A stretch of DNA of 64,000 nt from Polaribacter butkevichii. Its GTDB lineage: Bacteria > Bacteroidota > Bacteroidia > Flavobacteriales > Flavobacteriaceae. The translations under genes and the position numbers were made by a program. Location of the stretch: contig NZ_CP150661.1 of the NCBI RefSeq assembly GCF_038024105.1, positions 1,321,001 to 1,385,000 of the forward strand, written 5' to 3'. The notes beneath the pieces are model-generated. The model worked only from the letters and a program-made list of their open reading frames with translations, searched no databases and was not told where the DNA came from. The stretch's first letter is position 1; the number at the start of each line of letters is the position of its first letter. Positions 16,496-24,369 of this stretch are shown here, piece after piece.

Positions 16496-17488
16496 TTACA
16501 CTGATTTATGGGGATAATTCATGGATTTAGGACTTAACCATGTTTTATTTTTAAGTGAACTAAAATAATATTTTAAGATATTAAAATATAAAAGGGCTTT
16601 TAATCTTAGCTTAGGAACAAAGAAAAAAATAAGTCCCAAAATAACAGAAATAATTTTCCCTATAAGATTATTTAGAACAACTAAGAGCTGTAAAATAAAA
16701 TATTTAAAACCTTTAAAATGATTTCTAATATATACATGTTTAGAAATAAGAACTTCTGTTTTTGTTATTAAAGCTGTTTTTATATTGATTCTAGACGAGC
16801 CTCCATGATTATGTATAATCTCTGTATTTGTTAATAAACAGATTTCACCTCCTAAATCTGTTACTTTTTTAGATAAATCAACATCTTCAAAATACATCCA
16901 AAAATCCTCATTCCAACCATTAATTTTATCAAACCAAAACTTACTTATAAAAACAACAGCCCCAGAAACCCACTCAGTATAAATTACATTGTTTTTATTT
17001 TTTATTCTTTTTATTAAATTACTTTTATTTATCACTCTAAAAAGACCAAAAAGAGTTTCTAAATTTGGAAAAAAACGTATGTTATTTTCATAGGAACCTT
17101 TTGTGTTTTTTTGATTACATGAAACAATTCCGCAATTAGCATGTTTTTCTAGAAAAGTAAACATTTTAACGATAGAATCTTTGTTAATTATAGTATCTGG
17201 ATTTAGAAAAAACAAATATTTTCCTAGAGCGTTTTTGGCTCCAAGATTACAACCATTAGCAAACCCATTATTTCCTGTGTTTTCTATAAATTTTAAATTA
17301 GGAAACTCTTTTTTAAATTCAAAAATATTACCATCATTAGAGCAATTATCAACAACCACCACCTCTAATTTAAGTTCTAATGAGTTAGCTTCTTTTATAG
17401 ATAATAAGCAATTACGTAGGTCATTCCAACTTTTATAAGTTACAATAATTATAGAAATATCAATATTATTCGAAAAAGATTCCAACAT
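16496..17488 (-). CDS. Family 2 glycosyltransferase, rhamnosyltransferase-like
   Basis: A 330-residue GT2 protein: DISIIIVTYKSWNDL at the N-terminus, VVDNCSNDG for the first nucleotide-binding motif, FLNPDTII as the DxD-like motif, and DVDLSKKVTDLGGE near 210 for the acceptor/base region. GNNGFANGCNLG is typical of the WbbL/rhamnosyltransferase group. The C-terminus has a hydrophobic, possibly membrane-associated segment (about 268-295). Its ATG directly follows the stop of the next upstream glycosyltransferase gene without a spacer, so they form one transcription unit with dapD. It probably adds a sugar during O-antigen or exopolysaccharide assembly; the donor is unknown. Confidence 0.88.
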   Translation of the reverse strand: MLESFSNNIDISIIIVTYKSWNDLRNCLLSIKEANSLELKLEVVVVDNCSNDGNIFEFKKEFPNLKFIENTGNNGFANGCNLGAKNALGKYLFFLNPDTIINKDSIVKMFTFLEKHANCGIVSCNQKNTKGSYENNIRFFPNLETLFGLFRVINKSNLIKRIKNKNNVIYTEWVSGAVVFISKFWFDKINGWNEDFWMYFEDVDLSKKVTDLGGEICLLTNTEIIHNHGGSSRINIKTALITKTEVLISKHVYIRNHFKGFKYFILQLLVVLNNLIGKIISVILGLIFFFVPKLRLKALLYFNILKYYFSSLKNKTWLSPKSMNYPHKSV

Positions 17489-18238
17489 TTATTTTATTTT
17501 TCTATTATAAAGCCAAAGTTTAATATACCTTGTTAAAACACCATAAGCTTGTATTTTAGCAACTAAAAAACCAGTAAAACCATCTAAAAAACCCAATCTA
17601 ATAAAATAGTGAATAAAAAACCTTGCAGTAGGTTTTACAATCACATGATAAATATTTACTCTTTTTCCTTTTTGATGTAATTCTTTTGCTTGAATTGCTG
17701 CATAATGATTTAATTTAGAGATATAATGGTCATAACTTCTATAAGAAAAATGATCAATTTTATTTTTCAGAAAACCTATTTCTCCATTAGCAGTTATCTT
17801 TTCATGAACAAGCCCTGTGTATTTACAATTTTCTTTTAAAAATAAACGAATTACTTTATCACTTTGAAAACCACTATAATTTACTTTTCTTTCACAAAAA
17901 TAAAAACTCCGTCTAACATAAAACCCTACAACCCCATTTGGTTTTTTAACTGCATCTAAAACTTCTTTTTCTACTTCTGGAGTTACACGTTCATCTGCGT
18001 CTAAAATATAAATCCAAGGATTTTTTGCTTGTTGAATAGCAAAGTTTTTTTGAGAAGAAAAATCATCAAACTTTCGTTTGATGATTTTCACATTGTATTG
18101 TTCTGCAATTTCTAACGTTTTATCTGTACTAAAAGAATCTATTACAATTATTTCATCTGCAAATTTCACAGATTGTATAGCTTCTTCTATATGAATTTCT
18201 TCATTAAGTGTAGGAATTATTGCAGTAATTTTTGTCAT
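17489..18238 (-). CDS. Family 2 glycosyltransferase, WaaE/KdtX-like
   Basis: A 249-residue GT2 enzyme. KITAIIPTLNEEIHIEEAI opens the fold, DSFSTDKT is the nucleotide-binding motif, and YILDADERVTPE is the metal-binding DxD motif. The HEKITANGEIGFL region and the Arg/Lys-rich C-terminus match the WaaE-like lipopolysaccharide core glucosyltransferases. It sits between dapD (15 bases upstream) and the rhamnosyltransferase-like gene (no gap). A role in lipooligosaccharide core assembly is likely but inferred. Confidence 0.88.
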   Translation of the reverse strand: MTKITAIIPTLNEEIHIEEAIQSVKFADEIIVIDSFSTDKTLEIAEQYNVKIIKRKFDDFSSQKNFAIQQAKNPWIYILDADERVTPEVEKEVLDAVKKPNGVVGFYVRRSFYFCERKVNYSGFQSDKVIRLFLKENCKYTGLVHEKITANGEIGFLKNKIDHFSYRSYDHYISKLNHYAAIQAKELHQKGKRVNIYHVIVKPTARFFIHYFIRLGFLDGFTGFLVAKIQAYGVLTRYIKLWLYNRKIK

Positions 18239-18253
18239 AGTTTTTTTTAATTC

Positions 18254-19069
18254 TTAAACAGCAACATCATATTCTCTTAATGCATCATTTAAAGAAGTCT
18301 TTTTATTGGTACTTTCTTTTCTTTTTCCGATAATTAATGCACAAGGCACATTAAACTCTCCTGCCGCAAACTTCTTTGTATAGCTTCCTGGTATTACCAC
18401 AGATCTTGCAGGTACAACACCCTTAGTTTCTACAGGTACATCACCAGTAACATCAATAATTTTTGTACTCATTGTAAGTACCACATTTGCACCTAAAACA
18501 GCTTCTTTTTCTACTCTAACACCTTCTACAACAATACATCTAGAACCAACAAAAACGCCATCTTCTATAATTACAGGAGCTGCTTGTAATGGTTCTAAAA
18601 CACCACCAATACCAACACCACCAGAAAGGTGAACATTTTTACCAATTTGCGCACAAGAACCAACAGTAGCCCAAGTATCAACCATGGTACCTTCATCTAC
18701 ATACGCCCCAATATTAACGTAACTTGGCATTAAAATAGTACCTGGTGAAAGGTAAGATCCTTTACGAGCAGATGCTCCAGGAACTACACGAACTCCTTGA
18801 GCAGCATAATCTGTTTTTAAAGGCATTTTATCGTGATATTCAAAAATACCTGCTTCTAAAGTTTCCATTTTCTGAATAGGGAAATATAAAACTACTGCTT
18901 TCTTTACCCATTCATTTACTTGCCATCCTCCAACAATAGGTTCTGCAACCCTTAATTCTCCTTTATCTAATAAATCAACAACTTTTCTAATTGTGTTAAT
19001 TGTATTTTCTTCTTTTAACAACTCACGATTATCCCAAGCTGATTCTATAATTTGTCTAATTTCTTTCAT
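18254..19069 (-). CDS. dapD: 2,3,4,5-tetrahydropyridine-2,6-dicarboxylate N-succinyltransferase
   Basis: DapD succinylates tetrahydrodipicolinate in the succinylase route to lysine and meso-diaminopimelate. The 271 residues show an N-terminal helical domain, then a left-handed beta-helix of hexapeptide repeats (about 100-215: VNIGAYVDEGTMVDTWATVG, QIGKNVHLSGGVGIGG, VIIEDGVFVGSRCIVVEG), and a short C-terminal domain with ALIIGKRKE. VVPGASARKGSYL is a well-conserved stretch. Length and order match E. coli DapD. dapA is in the same window at 31 kb. It heads an operon with two glycosyltransferases and has its own promoter at 19088. Confidence 0.97.
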   Translation of the reverse strand: MKEIRQIIESAWDNRELLKEENTINTIRKVVDLLDKGELRVAEPIVGGWQVNEWVKKAVVLYFPIQKMETLEAGIFEYHDKMPLKTDYAAQGVRVVPGASARKGSYLSPGTILMPSYVNIGAYVDEGTMVDTWATVGSCAQIGKNVHLSGGVGIGGVLEPLQAAPVIIEDGVFVGSRCIVVEGVRVEKEAVLGANVVLTMSTKIIDVTGDVPVETKGVVPARSVVIPGSYTKKFAAGEFNVPCALIIGKRKESTNKKTSLNDALREYDVAV

Positions 19070-19087
19070 TTTAATATTTAGTTTCTA

Positions 19088-19117
19088 CAAATATAAATGT
19101 ATCCTTAAAAAACCAAA
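19088..19117 (-). promoter_or_regulatory. dapD promoter
   Basis: TTTG (19117-19114), 18 bases, TATATTTG (19095-19088) on the minus strand, 19 bases before the dapD start codon. Confidence 0.65.
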
Positions 19118-19166
19118 GCGAATATACGTTTTTTAAACAGATACGGTTTTGTTGTTAAAATTGAAG

Positions 19167-19979
19167 CTACTTTTTAAGTAGTTTTTTTAGAGACTCATTC
19201 ATCCTTAATTGATCTGAATTTAATTTAGTTCTCCCCTTTAATCCTTTTATATATAAGTTTGGTAAATGGTGTATTAAATTATCATCTAACTCAGAAATAC
19301 AAATCATTTTTTTCATACCACCAAAATCATAAATATCCGTATTTACTTTACATTTATAGCTATATCTAAAAGGTTCTTTTATTGGTTGTTTTATTATTTT
19401 GCGCAAAGAATTTAAAAACGTATTTAAAACGTATGAAAACCTATATTGAACTAACTTAGTAAAATCTAATTTTTTAGAAACCTTTTCCAATTGAGATTTT
19501 GTAAGTATAAAAGTAGCTTGGTGCGTATTTCTAAAATGTGCAAAAACTTTTCCTTTATAAGTTTCAACAGAGTTAAAATCCCATTCAAAATGACTATGAT
19601 AACCAGGGTAATATAAACCATCAGTACTTTCTTCATACTGTATAAGTCCAGGAATTCTATTGTCTGGTAGTATTTCTGAATATTCTAAATGTCTATCGAT
19701 GTGCTTCTCAAGAAATAAATGGTCATTTTCTCCGTAAATAAAAACATCAAAATCATCTTTCCTTTTCCATATCTCTTCACGACATGTTAATGGTAAAAAT
19801 TGATAATTTTTTAATTTCACAACATTAACCTTATCAATCCCCTTAATATTTAATGGTATATTAGACTGAACAACAATAGTTACATCGTACTTTTCTATTT
19901 TTTTAAACCCACTAACTACTTCTTGTAAATAATCTAACTGCTCATCTCCGTAATTAACTAAAACTGCTAATAATTTCAT
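19167..19979 (-). CDS. Uncharacterised glycosyltransferase-like protein
   Basis: I do not recognise a named family. The 270 residues begin MKLLAVLVNYGDEQLDYLQE and have alternating strands like a GT-A fold. YGENDHLFLEKH (about 92-103) sits where a DxD-type metal motif is expected. IPGLIQYEESTDGLYYPGYH and FRNTHQATFILTKSQLEK follow. The C-terminus is basic, with no membrane segment or signal peptide. Position beside dapD and two glycosyltransferase genes on the same strand suggests surface glycan work, though the 97-base gap containing the dapD promoter makes it a separate unit. A TACCTTTG box at 20014-20021 could be its -7 element. Confidence 0.6.
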   Translation of the reverse strand: MKLLAVLVNYGDEQLDYLQEVVSGFKKIEKYDVTIVVQSNIPLNIKGIDKVNVVKLKNYQFLPLTCREEIWKRKDDFDVFIYGENDHLFLEKHIDRHLEYSEILPDNRIPGLIQYEESTDGLYYPGYHSHFEWDFNSVETYKGKVFAHFRNTHQATFILTKSQLEKVSKKLDFTKLVQYRFSYVLNTFLNSLRKIIKQPIKEPFRYSYKCKVNTDIYDFGGMKKMICISELDDNLIHHLPNLYIKGLKGRTKLNSDQLRMNESLKKLLKK

Positions 19980-20040
19980 AAGAATATATTTCTAATTCAT
20001 TTTAAGTATTGCACAAAGGTATTGTAAAATAATTTTTATA

Positions 20041-20048
20041 TAGATTTG
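20041..20048 (+). promoter_or_regulatory. TAGATTTG -7 box upstream of ruvX
   Basis: It matches TAnnTTTG and lies 50 bases before the GTG start. The upstream element is not clear. Confidence 0.35.
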
Positions 20049-20098
20049 TAATATAAAATTATGTAATTATTATTCACTTTTAAATAAAAAAATAGCAG

Positions 20099-20512
20099 GT
20101 GTCACGAATTCTCGCCATCGATTTTGGTAAAAAAAGAACAGGTATTGCAGTAACAGACGAACTTCAAATTATTGCCTCTGGTTTAACAACTGTAAATACA
20201 GATGATTTAATTCCTTTTCTAAAAGAATATATTTCTAAAAATAAAGTAGAGCTGTTTGTGGTAGGTAAACCAAAACAGATGAATAATACGGATAGCGAAA
20301 GTGAAGCTTTGATACTTCCTTTTCTACAGAAGCTTGAAAAGCAAATCCCTAAAATTCCTCTTTTAAGAATTGACGAACGTTTTACATCTAAAATGGCTTT
20401 TCAAACAATGATTGATGGAGGACTAAATAAAAAACAACGTAGAAATAAAGCTTTGGTTGATGAAATTAGTGCAACCATTATTTTACAATCTTATTTATAC
20501 AACAAAAATTAA
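20099..20512 (+). CDS. ruvX: Holliday junction resolvase-like protein RuvX (YqgF)
   Basis: A 137-residue RNase H-fold protein of the YqgF/RuvX family, which matures the 5' end of 16S rRNA in E. coli and can resolve Holliday junctions in vitro. The first acidic residue is Asp8 in ILAIDFGKKRTGIA. VGKPKQMNNTDSE, RIDERFTS and DEISATIILQSYL follow in the family order. The start is GTG at 20099; upstream there is no ATG in frame, and the N-terminus MSRILAIDFG is canonical. It leads the conserved Bacteroidetes set ruvX-def-DUF5606-mazG. Confidence 0.94.
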   Translation: MSRILAIDFGKKRTGIAVTDELQIIASGLTTVNTDDLIPFLKEYISKNKVELFVVGKPKQMNNTDSESEALILPFLQKLEKQIPKIPLLRIDERFTSKMAFQTMIDGGLNKKQRRNKALVDEISATIILQSYLYNKN

Positions 20513-20665
20513 TAGGCGTAACTGTTTACGCTAACCTATATGTTTAAAAAATAAGTTTATTATTTAACGAATAAAGAATATTAGCACTAAAAACAGTTTA
20601 GTTTACATTGTTTTTTAGTAAAAATAACAAATTGTGAATTTGTAGTAAAAAAATGCCACTCATTT

Positions 20666-20709
20666 TTAAAATTCGCAATTCAAAATTCGTAATTCGTAAT
20701 TCTAAATTG
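20666..20709. repeat. Degenerate heptad repeat AATTCGT
   Basis: Seven-base units AATTCGC, AATTCAA, AATTCGT, AATTCGT, AATTCTA run into the def promoter. This is a different word from the CAGTNNN arrays but the same period. Confidence 0.6.
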
Positions 20710-20717
20710 TATTTTTG
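20710..20717 (+). promoter_or_regulatory. TATTTTTG -7 box of def
   Basis: It matches TAnnTTTG and lies 20 bases before the def ATG, directly after the AATTCGT repeats, which occupy the -33 region. Confidence 0.45.
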
Positions 20718-20737
20718 CCAATCTTAAAAAAAAAGAA

Positions 20738-21328
20738 ATGATTTTACCAATAGTAGCTTACGGAGATCCGGTTTTACGTAAAGTAGGAACTGAAATTGAT
20801 GCTGATTACCCGAACTTAGAAACCTTAATTTCTAACATGAAGGAAACGATGTACAATGCATCTGGTGTTGGTTTAGCTGCACCACAAATAGGAAAAGCAA
20901 TTCGTTTGTTTGTTATTGATGCCTCACCTTTTGCTGATGACGAAGAATTGTCTGAAAAGGATAGAGAAGCATTAAAAAACTTTAACAGAGTTTTTATAAA
21001 TGCTAAAATTATTAAAGAAGAAGGAGACGAATGGGCTTTTAACGAAGGTTGTTTAAGTATTCCGGATGTTAGAGAAGACGTTTTTCGTCAACCAGAAATT
21101 ACCATCGAGTATCAAGATGAAGATTTTAAAACGCATACAGAAACTTTAGATGGTTTAGCAGCTAGAGTTTTTCAGCATGAATATGATCATATCGATGGAA
21201 TTTTATTTACAGACAAACTTTCTACTCTTAAAAAAAGATTGATTAAAAAGAAATTAGAAAAAATTTCTAAAGGAAAAGTTCATGCAGATTACAGAATGCG
21301 TTTTCCAAATGCTAAAAAAGGTAAATAA
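20738..21328 (+). CDS. def: Peptide deformylase
   Basis: Removes the formyl group from the N-terminal methionine of new proteins. All three motifs of the metal site are present: GVGLAAPQIG (43-52), EGCLS (103-107) with ligand Cys105, and QHEYDH (146-151) with ligands His147 and His151 and catalytic Glu148. At 196 residues it is slightly longer than E. coli Def (169), the extra length being an acidic insertion around 66-82 (ADDEELSEKDREALK) and a basic tail, both common in Bacteroidetes. It is followed by the DUF5606 gene after 104 bases. Confidence 0.97.
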   Translation: MILPIVAYGDPVLRKVGTEIDADYPNLETLISNMKETMYNASGVGLAAPQIGKAIRLFVIDASPFADDEELSEKDREALKNFNRVFINAKIIKEEGDEWAFNEGCLSIPDVREDVFRQPEITIEYQDEDFKTHTETLDGLAARVFQHEYDHIDGILFTDKLSTLKKRLIKKKLEKISKGKVHADYRMRFPNAKKGK

Positions 21329-21432
21329 TATACAAATAATGTATGTTAAAGCACAATAGAGAACAAGTAATATTTAGATTAAAACAACCTCTCAAATAAG
21401 CTTAAACAGACAAAAAAAACATAAAAACACAT

Positions 21433-21855
21433 ATGGAATTTAACAAAATTATTGCCGTAACAGGTAAACCAGGATTATTTCAAGTAATATCTCAATCTAA
21501 AAATGCTGTAATTGCAGAATCTTTAGTAGAAAAAAAACGTGTAGCAATTAACGCTGCTCAAAACGTAAGTTTGCTAGAAAACATAGCAATTTACACGTAT
21601 GAAGAAGACGTACCTTTATTAAACATTTTTACTTCTATGTTCGAAAAAACAGCAGGAAAAGAAGCAATGTCTCATAAAGAAAGTAATAAAAACTTAACTA
21701 ACTTTTTCTCTGAAGTATTACCAGGTTATGATGAAGAAAGAGTGTATGCTTCTAATATTAAAAAAGTAATTCAATGGTTTAATATTTTAGTAAAAGCGGG
21801 TATGGAGTTTCCTAAAGTAGAAGAAGTAACTGCTGAAGAAAGTGGAAAGGAGTAA
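21433..21855 (+). CDS. DUF5606 domain protein
   Basis: A 140-residue cytosolic protein of the Bacteroidetes-specific DUF5606 family, function unknown. MEFNKIIAVTGKPGLFQVIS opens a small barrel-like N-terminal domain (about 1-60), followed by a helical part (SHKESNKNLTNFFSEVLPGYDEERVYASNIKKVIQWFNIL). The last 15 residues are acidic. It is consistently found between def and mazG in this phylum, and the same order holds here, which hints at a role near translation or nucleotide quality control; that is context only. A heptad repeat array begins eight bases past the stop. Confidence 0.85.
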   Translation: MEFNKIIAVTGKPGLFQVISQSKNAVIAESLVEKKRVAINAAQNVSLLENIAIYTYEEDVPLLNIFTSMFEKTAGKEAMSHKESNKNLTNFFSEVLPGYDEERVYASNIKKVIQWFNILVKAGMEFPKVEEVTAEESGKE

Positions 21856-21863
21856 GGAGTAAG

Positions 21864-21900
21864 CAGTATTCAGTATTCAGTATTCAGTATTCAGTATTCA
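21864..21900. repeat. Tandem heptad repeat, 5.3 copies of CAGTATT
   Basis: Perfect 7-bp units directly after DUF5606, preceded by AGTAAGGAGTAAG, which may be a decayed edge of the array. Confidence 0.95.
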
Positions 21901-21922
21901 AAACTAAAAAAATATAACGACT

Positions 21923-21965
21923 GTTATTTCGAAATGAGCTTTTTTAAGCGATTGAGAAATCTCAT
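21923..21965. repeat. Dispersed GTTATTTCGAAATGAGC / AAGCGATTGAGAAATCTC repeat
   Basis: Related copies lie at 25198-25234 (other strand) and 54291-54320. All are intergenic. Confidence 0.6.
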
Positions 21966-22022
21966 AGATTTATTAGGTTTACTATAAAATTAATACAACG
22001 TTCAGTTTAGAAACTAAAAAAC

Positions 22023-22802
22023 ATGAATAGCAGAAAAGAACAATTAGCAGCTTTTAATAGATTGTTAGATATTATGGACGACCTTCGAGAGAAATGTCCG
22101 TGGGATAAAAAACAAACTTTAGAAAGTTTACGTCATCTTACAATTGAAGAAACGTACGAATTGGCAGATGCTATTCTAGACAATGATTTACAAGAAATAA
22201 AAAAAGAATTAGGCGATGTGCTTTTGCACATCGTCTTTTATGCTAAAATTGGAAGCGAACAAAAAGCTTTTGATATTGCTGATGTTGCCAACGCAATTTC
22301 CGACAAGTTAATACACAGACATCCTCATATTTATGGCGATGTTGTTGCTGATACCGAAGAAGAAGTAAAACGCAATTGGGAACAATTAAAATTAAAAGAA
22401 GGAAACAAATCTGTCTTAGAAGGTGTTCCTAAAAGTTTACCTGCTGTTGTAAAAGCAAGCAGAATTCAAGAAAAAGTAAAAGGTGTTGGTTTCGATTGGG
22501 AACACCCAGAACAAGTTTGGGAAAAAGTCCAGGAAGAATTAACTGAATTAAACGAAGAAGTAAAAGCTGGAAATAAAGAAGAAACTGAAAAAGAATTTGG
22601 TGATGTCTTGTTTTCTATGATCAATTACGCTCGTTTTATTGGCGTAAACCCAGAAAATGCTTTAGAAAAAACGAATAAGAAATTTATTAATCGTTTTCAA
22701 TTTCTAGAACAAGAAGCCAAAAAAGAAGGCAAAGAACTTGCTGATATGTCCTTAACTGAAATGGATGTATATTGGGAAAAATCGAAAAAAATTTTTAAAT
22801 AA
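22023..22802 (+). CDS. mazG: Nucleoside triphosphate pyrophosphohydrolase
   Basis: A 259-residue two-domain MazG of the housecleaning type that hydrolyses NTPs or dNTPs to monophosphates. Both halves carry the metal-binding EExxE...ELGDVL pattern: EETYELADAI and KKELGDVLLHIVF in the first domain, EELTELNEEVK and EKEFGDVLFSMINYARF in the second. CPWDKKQTLESLRH at 24-37 is the family's N-terminal signature, supporting the ATG at 22023. It ends the ruvX-def-DUF5606-mazG cluster, though heptad and other repeats separate it from DUF5606. Confidence 0.96.
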   Translation: MNSRKEQLAAFNRLLDIMDDLREKCPWDKKQTLESLRHLTIEETYELADAILDNDLQEIKKELGDVLLHIVFYAKIGSEQKAFDIADVANAISDKLIHRHPHIYGDVVADTEEEVKRNWEQLKLKEGNKSVLEGVPKSLPAVVKASRIQEKVKGVGFDWEHPEQVWEKVQEELTELNEEVKAGNKEETEKEFGDVLFSMINYARFIGVNPENALEKTNKKFINRFQFLEQEAKKEGKELADMSLTEMDVYWEKSKKIFK

Positions 22803-22864
22803 AAAATCTAAAACTTTTTTATTCAGAAGAATACATATTCTTAAACAACATGCTACTTTTAAAC

Positions 22865-23130
22865 TTTGGCTAAAGCCAATATTTATCTCATTAATTTAGC
22901 ACAGCACAGGCTGAAGCCAGTGCCTATTTATAGCAAAATAAATTCTTTGCTTTTATATTATTCAATTGTCTATGGATCTATTCATAGGAAAATAGATTTT
23001 ATTACAACAAGCAAAGGTCGAAGCCGGTTCCTATTTACAACAAAACAATATCTTTTCTTTTATATTATTCAATTGCCTATGGATTTATCCATAGGAAAAT
23101 AGATTTTATTACAACAAGGCTTTAGCCAAA
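22865..23130. repeat. Inverted-repeat-bounded element with an internal ~105-bp tandem duplication
   Basis: The same 13-bp ends as at 7973-8128 (TTTGGCTAAAGCC and GGCTTTAGCCAAA) enclose two similar units of about 105 bp. Each unit has a GAAGCC word, a TTTTATATTATTCAATTG stretch, a CCTATGGAT...ATCCATAGG-type palindrome and AAAATAGATTTTATTACAAC. The whole mazG-glycosyltransferase gap (333 bases) is this element plus short edges; there is no gene. Confidence 0.8.
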
Positions 23131-23135
23131 CCTCA

Positions 23136-24086
23136 CTATTTCTTCGGATAAAATTGCGACTCTAAAAAGCCTAATCCGTATCCTAAAAACTGCGTTAAAG
23201 AAGTAAACATACTTAAAAAAGCTACTTGTACATTCTTATTCTGAAATAACGAATCTAAGAAAATTAACAAGAAATAAAATCCGTAGCAATAGAGTAATTG
23301 ATTATAGCCAAAGACAGCTAAAATGATACTCACATCAATCCCTATAATAAACAAAGAAGGAAACCAATAGGTTGGTTTTGCTGTTTCTGGATATTTTTTA
23401 TTCAAAATAGGTCTTGCAGTTCCGAAACCAAAAGTTTGTTTAAAAAATTGCTGAATAGAGCTTCTTCTTTTATGGTAAACAAATGCTTTTTCTATCAATT
23501 GCGTTTCAAAACCATTTTCCCAAAGTCGGAATGTTAAATCGATATCTTCTCCGTTTTTCATTTTAGAAAAACCTTGTGTTTTGTTAAAAGCAACTTTAGA
23601 AAGTCCTAAATTAAAACTTCTTGGTTGAAATGTACCTACAGCTTGTTTTTTACCACGAATTCCGCCTGTCGTTAATACAGAAGTCATAGAATAATTAATA
23701 GCTTTTTGTAATGCTGTAAAACTTTTATGTGCCGCGTCTGGTCCTCCAAAAGCATCTGTAAAATTGATTTCTAATGCTTTATTTACTTCGTATAGATATT
23801 GACTTGGAACAATAACATCAGAGTCTAAAATGATATAATAATCTCCAGTAGCATGCTGCATTCCGAAATTACGGCTTGCTCCTGCTCCACTGTTTTCTTT
23901 AAAAAAATAGTTTATGTCTAATTGATTTTTATACTTCCCTACAACAACTTCACTTTTTTCCGTAGAACCGTCTTCTATAATTAAAACTTCAAAATTGTTA
24001 GAGAAATCTTGTTTTGTAAGACTTTCTAATAATTCGTCTATTTCTGTAGGACGATTGTAAACAGGTATGATGATGGAGTATTTCAA
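23136..24086 (-). CDS. Family 2 glycosyltransferase with C-terminal membrane segments
   Basis: A 316-residue GT2 enzyme: MKYSIIIPVYNRPTEIDELL, IIEDGSTEKSE, a DxD-type ILDSDVIVP motif near 92-100, and NGEDIDLTFRLWENGFE for the catalytic base region. Two or three hydrophobic segments near 240-300 suggest membrane attachment. The start is TTG at 24086: the two codons before it are stops (TGA TAA) contributed by the TTATCAG heptad array that begins at 24087. No alternative start keeps the conserved N-terminus, so the array occupies the place of the ribosome-binding region. Substrate unknown; it lies upstream of the mazG convergent gap and downstream of fabI. Confidence 0.88.
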   Translation of the reverse strand: MKYSIIIPVYNRPTEIDELLESLTKQDFSNNFEVLIIEDGSTEKSEVVVGKYKNQLDINYFFKENSGAGASRNFGMQHATGDYYIILDSDVIVPSQYLYEVNKALEINFTDAFGGPDAAHKSFTALQKAINYSMTSVLTTGGIRGKKQAVGTFQPRSFNLGLSKVAFNKTQGFSKMKNGEDIDLTFRLWENGFETQLIEKAFVYHKRRSSIQQFFKQTFGFGTARPILNKKYPETAKPTYWFPSLFIIGIDVSIILAVFGYNQLLYCYGFYFLLIFLDSLFQNKNVQVAFLSMFTSLTQFLGYGLGFLESQFYPKK

Positions 24087-24140
24087 TTATCAGTTATCAG
24101 TTATCAGTTATCAGTTATCAGTTATCAGTTATCAGTTATC
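24087..24140. repeat. Tandem heptad repeat, 7.7 copies of TTATCAG, against a TTG start codon
   Basis: The longest of the perfect heptad arrays. Its first base adjoins the start codon of the minus-strand glycosyltransferase gene, so array length sets the distance to any promoter. Confidence 0.95.
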
Positions 24141-24200
24141 AAAGTTAAAAAAATAGGTTGTTACTTGCTTTCATCTTTAAAAAAGTTAGCAAACAAGTTT

Positions 24201-24362
24201 AGCCCTGATTGAAGTGGCATCCTTTTTATCTCCTTTAAAAAAGCGTCATTACGAGGAACGAAGTAATCTCTTTCCGATTTAGGGATTGCCACAGTTTACA
24301 AAAAAGCAAACTTCGCAATGACAGCAATAAAAAGATATAACGGAAAGCAGGAAATAGCTTCT
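24201..24362 (+). repeat. 162-bp structured dispersed element, copy 2
   Basis: It begins AGCCCTGATTGAAGTGG and ends GGAAAGCAGGAAATAGCTT, with the same CTTTTTAT/ATAAAAAG pair and central CGTCATTACGAGG palindrome as copy 1. It lies between fabI and the glycosyltransferase gene, antisense to both, seven bases past the fabI stop. Confidence 0.8.
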
Positions 24363-24369
24363 TATACAA

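Noticed and set aside
22866..23102. A 78-codon plus-strand ORF in the mazG-glycosyltransferase gap
   Set aside because: It is made wholly of the tandem inverted-repeat element; its protein repeats itself because the DNA does.
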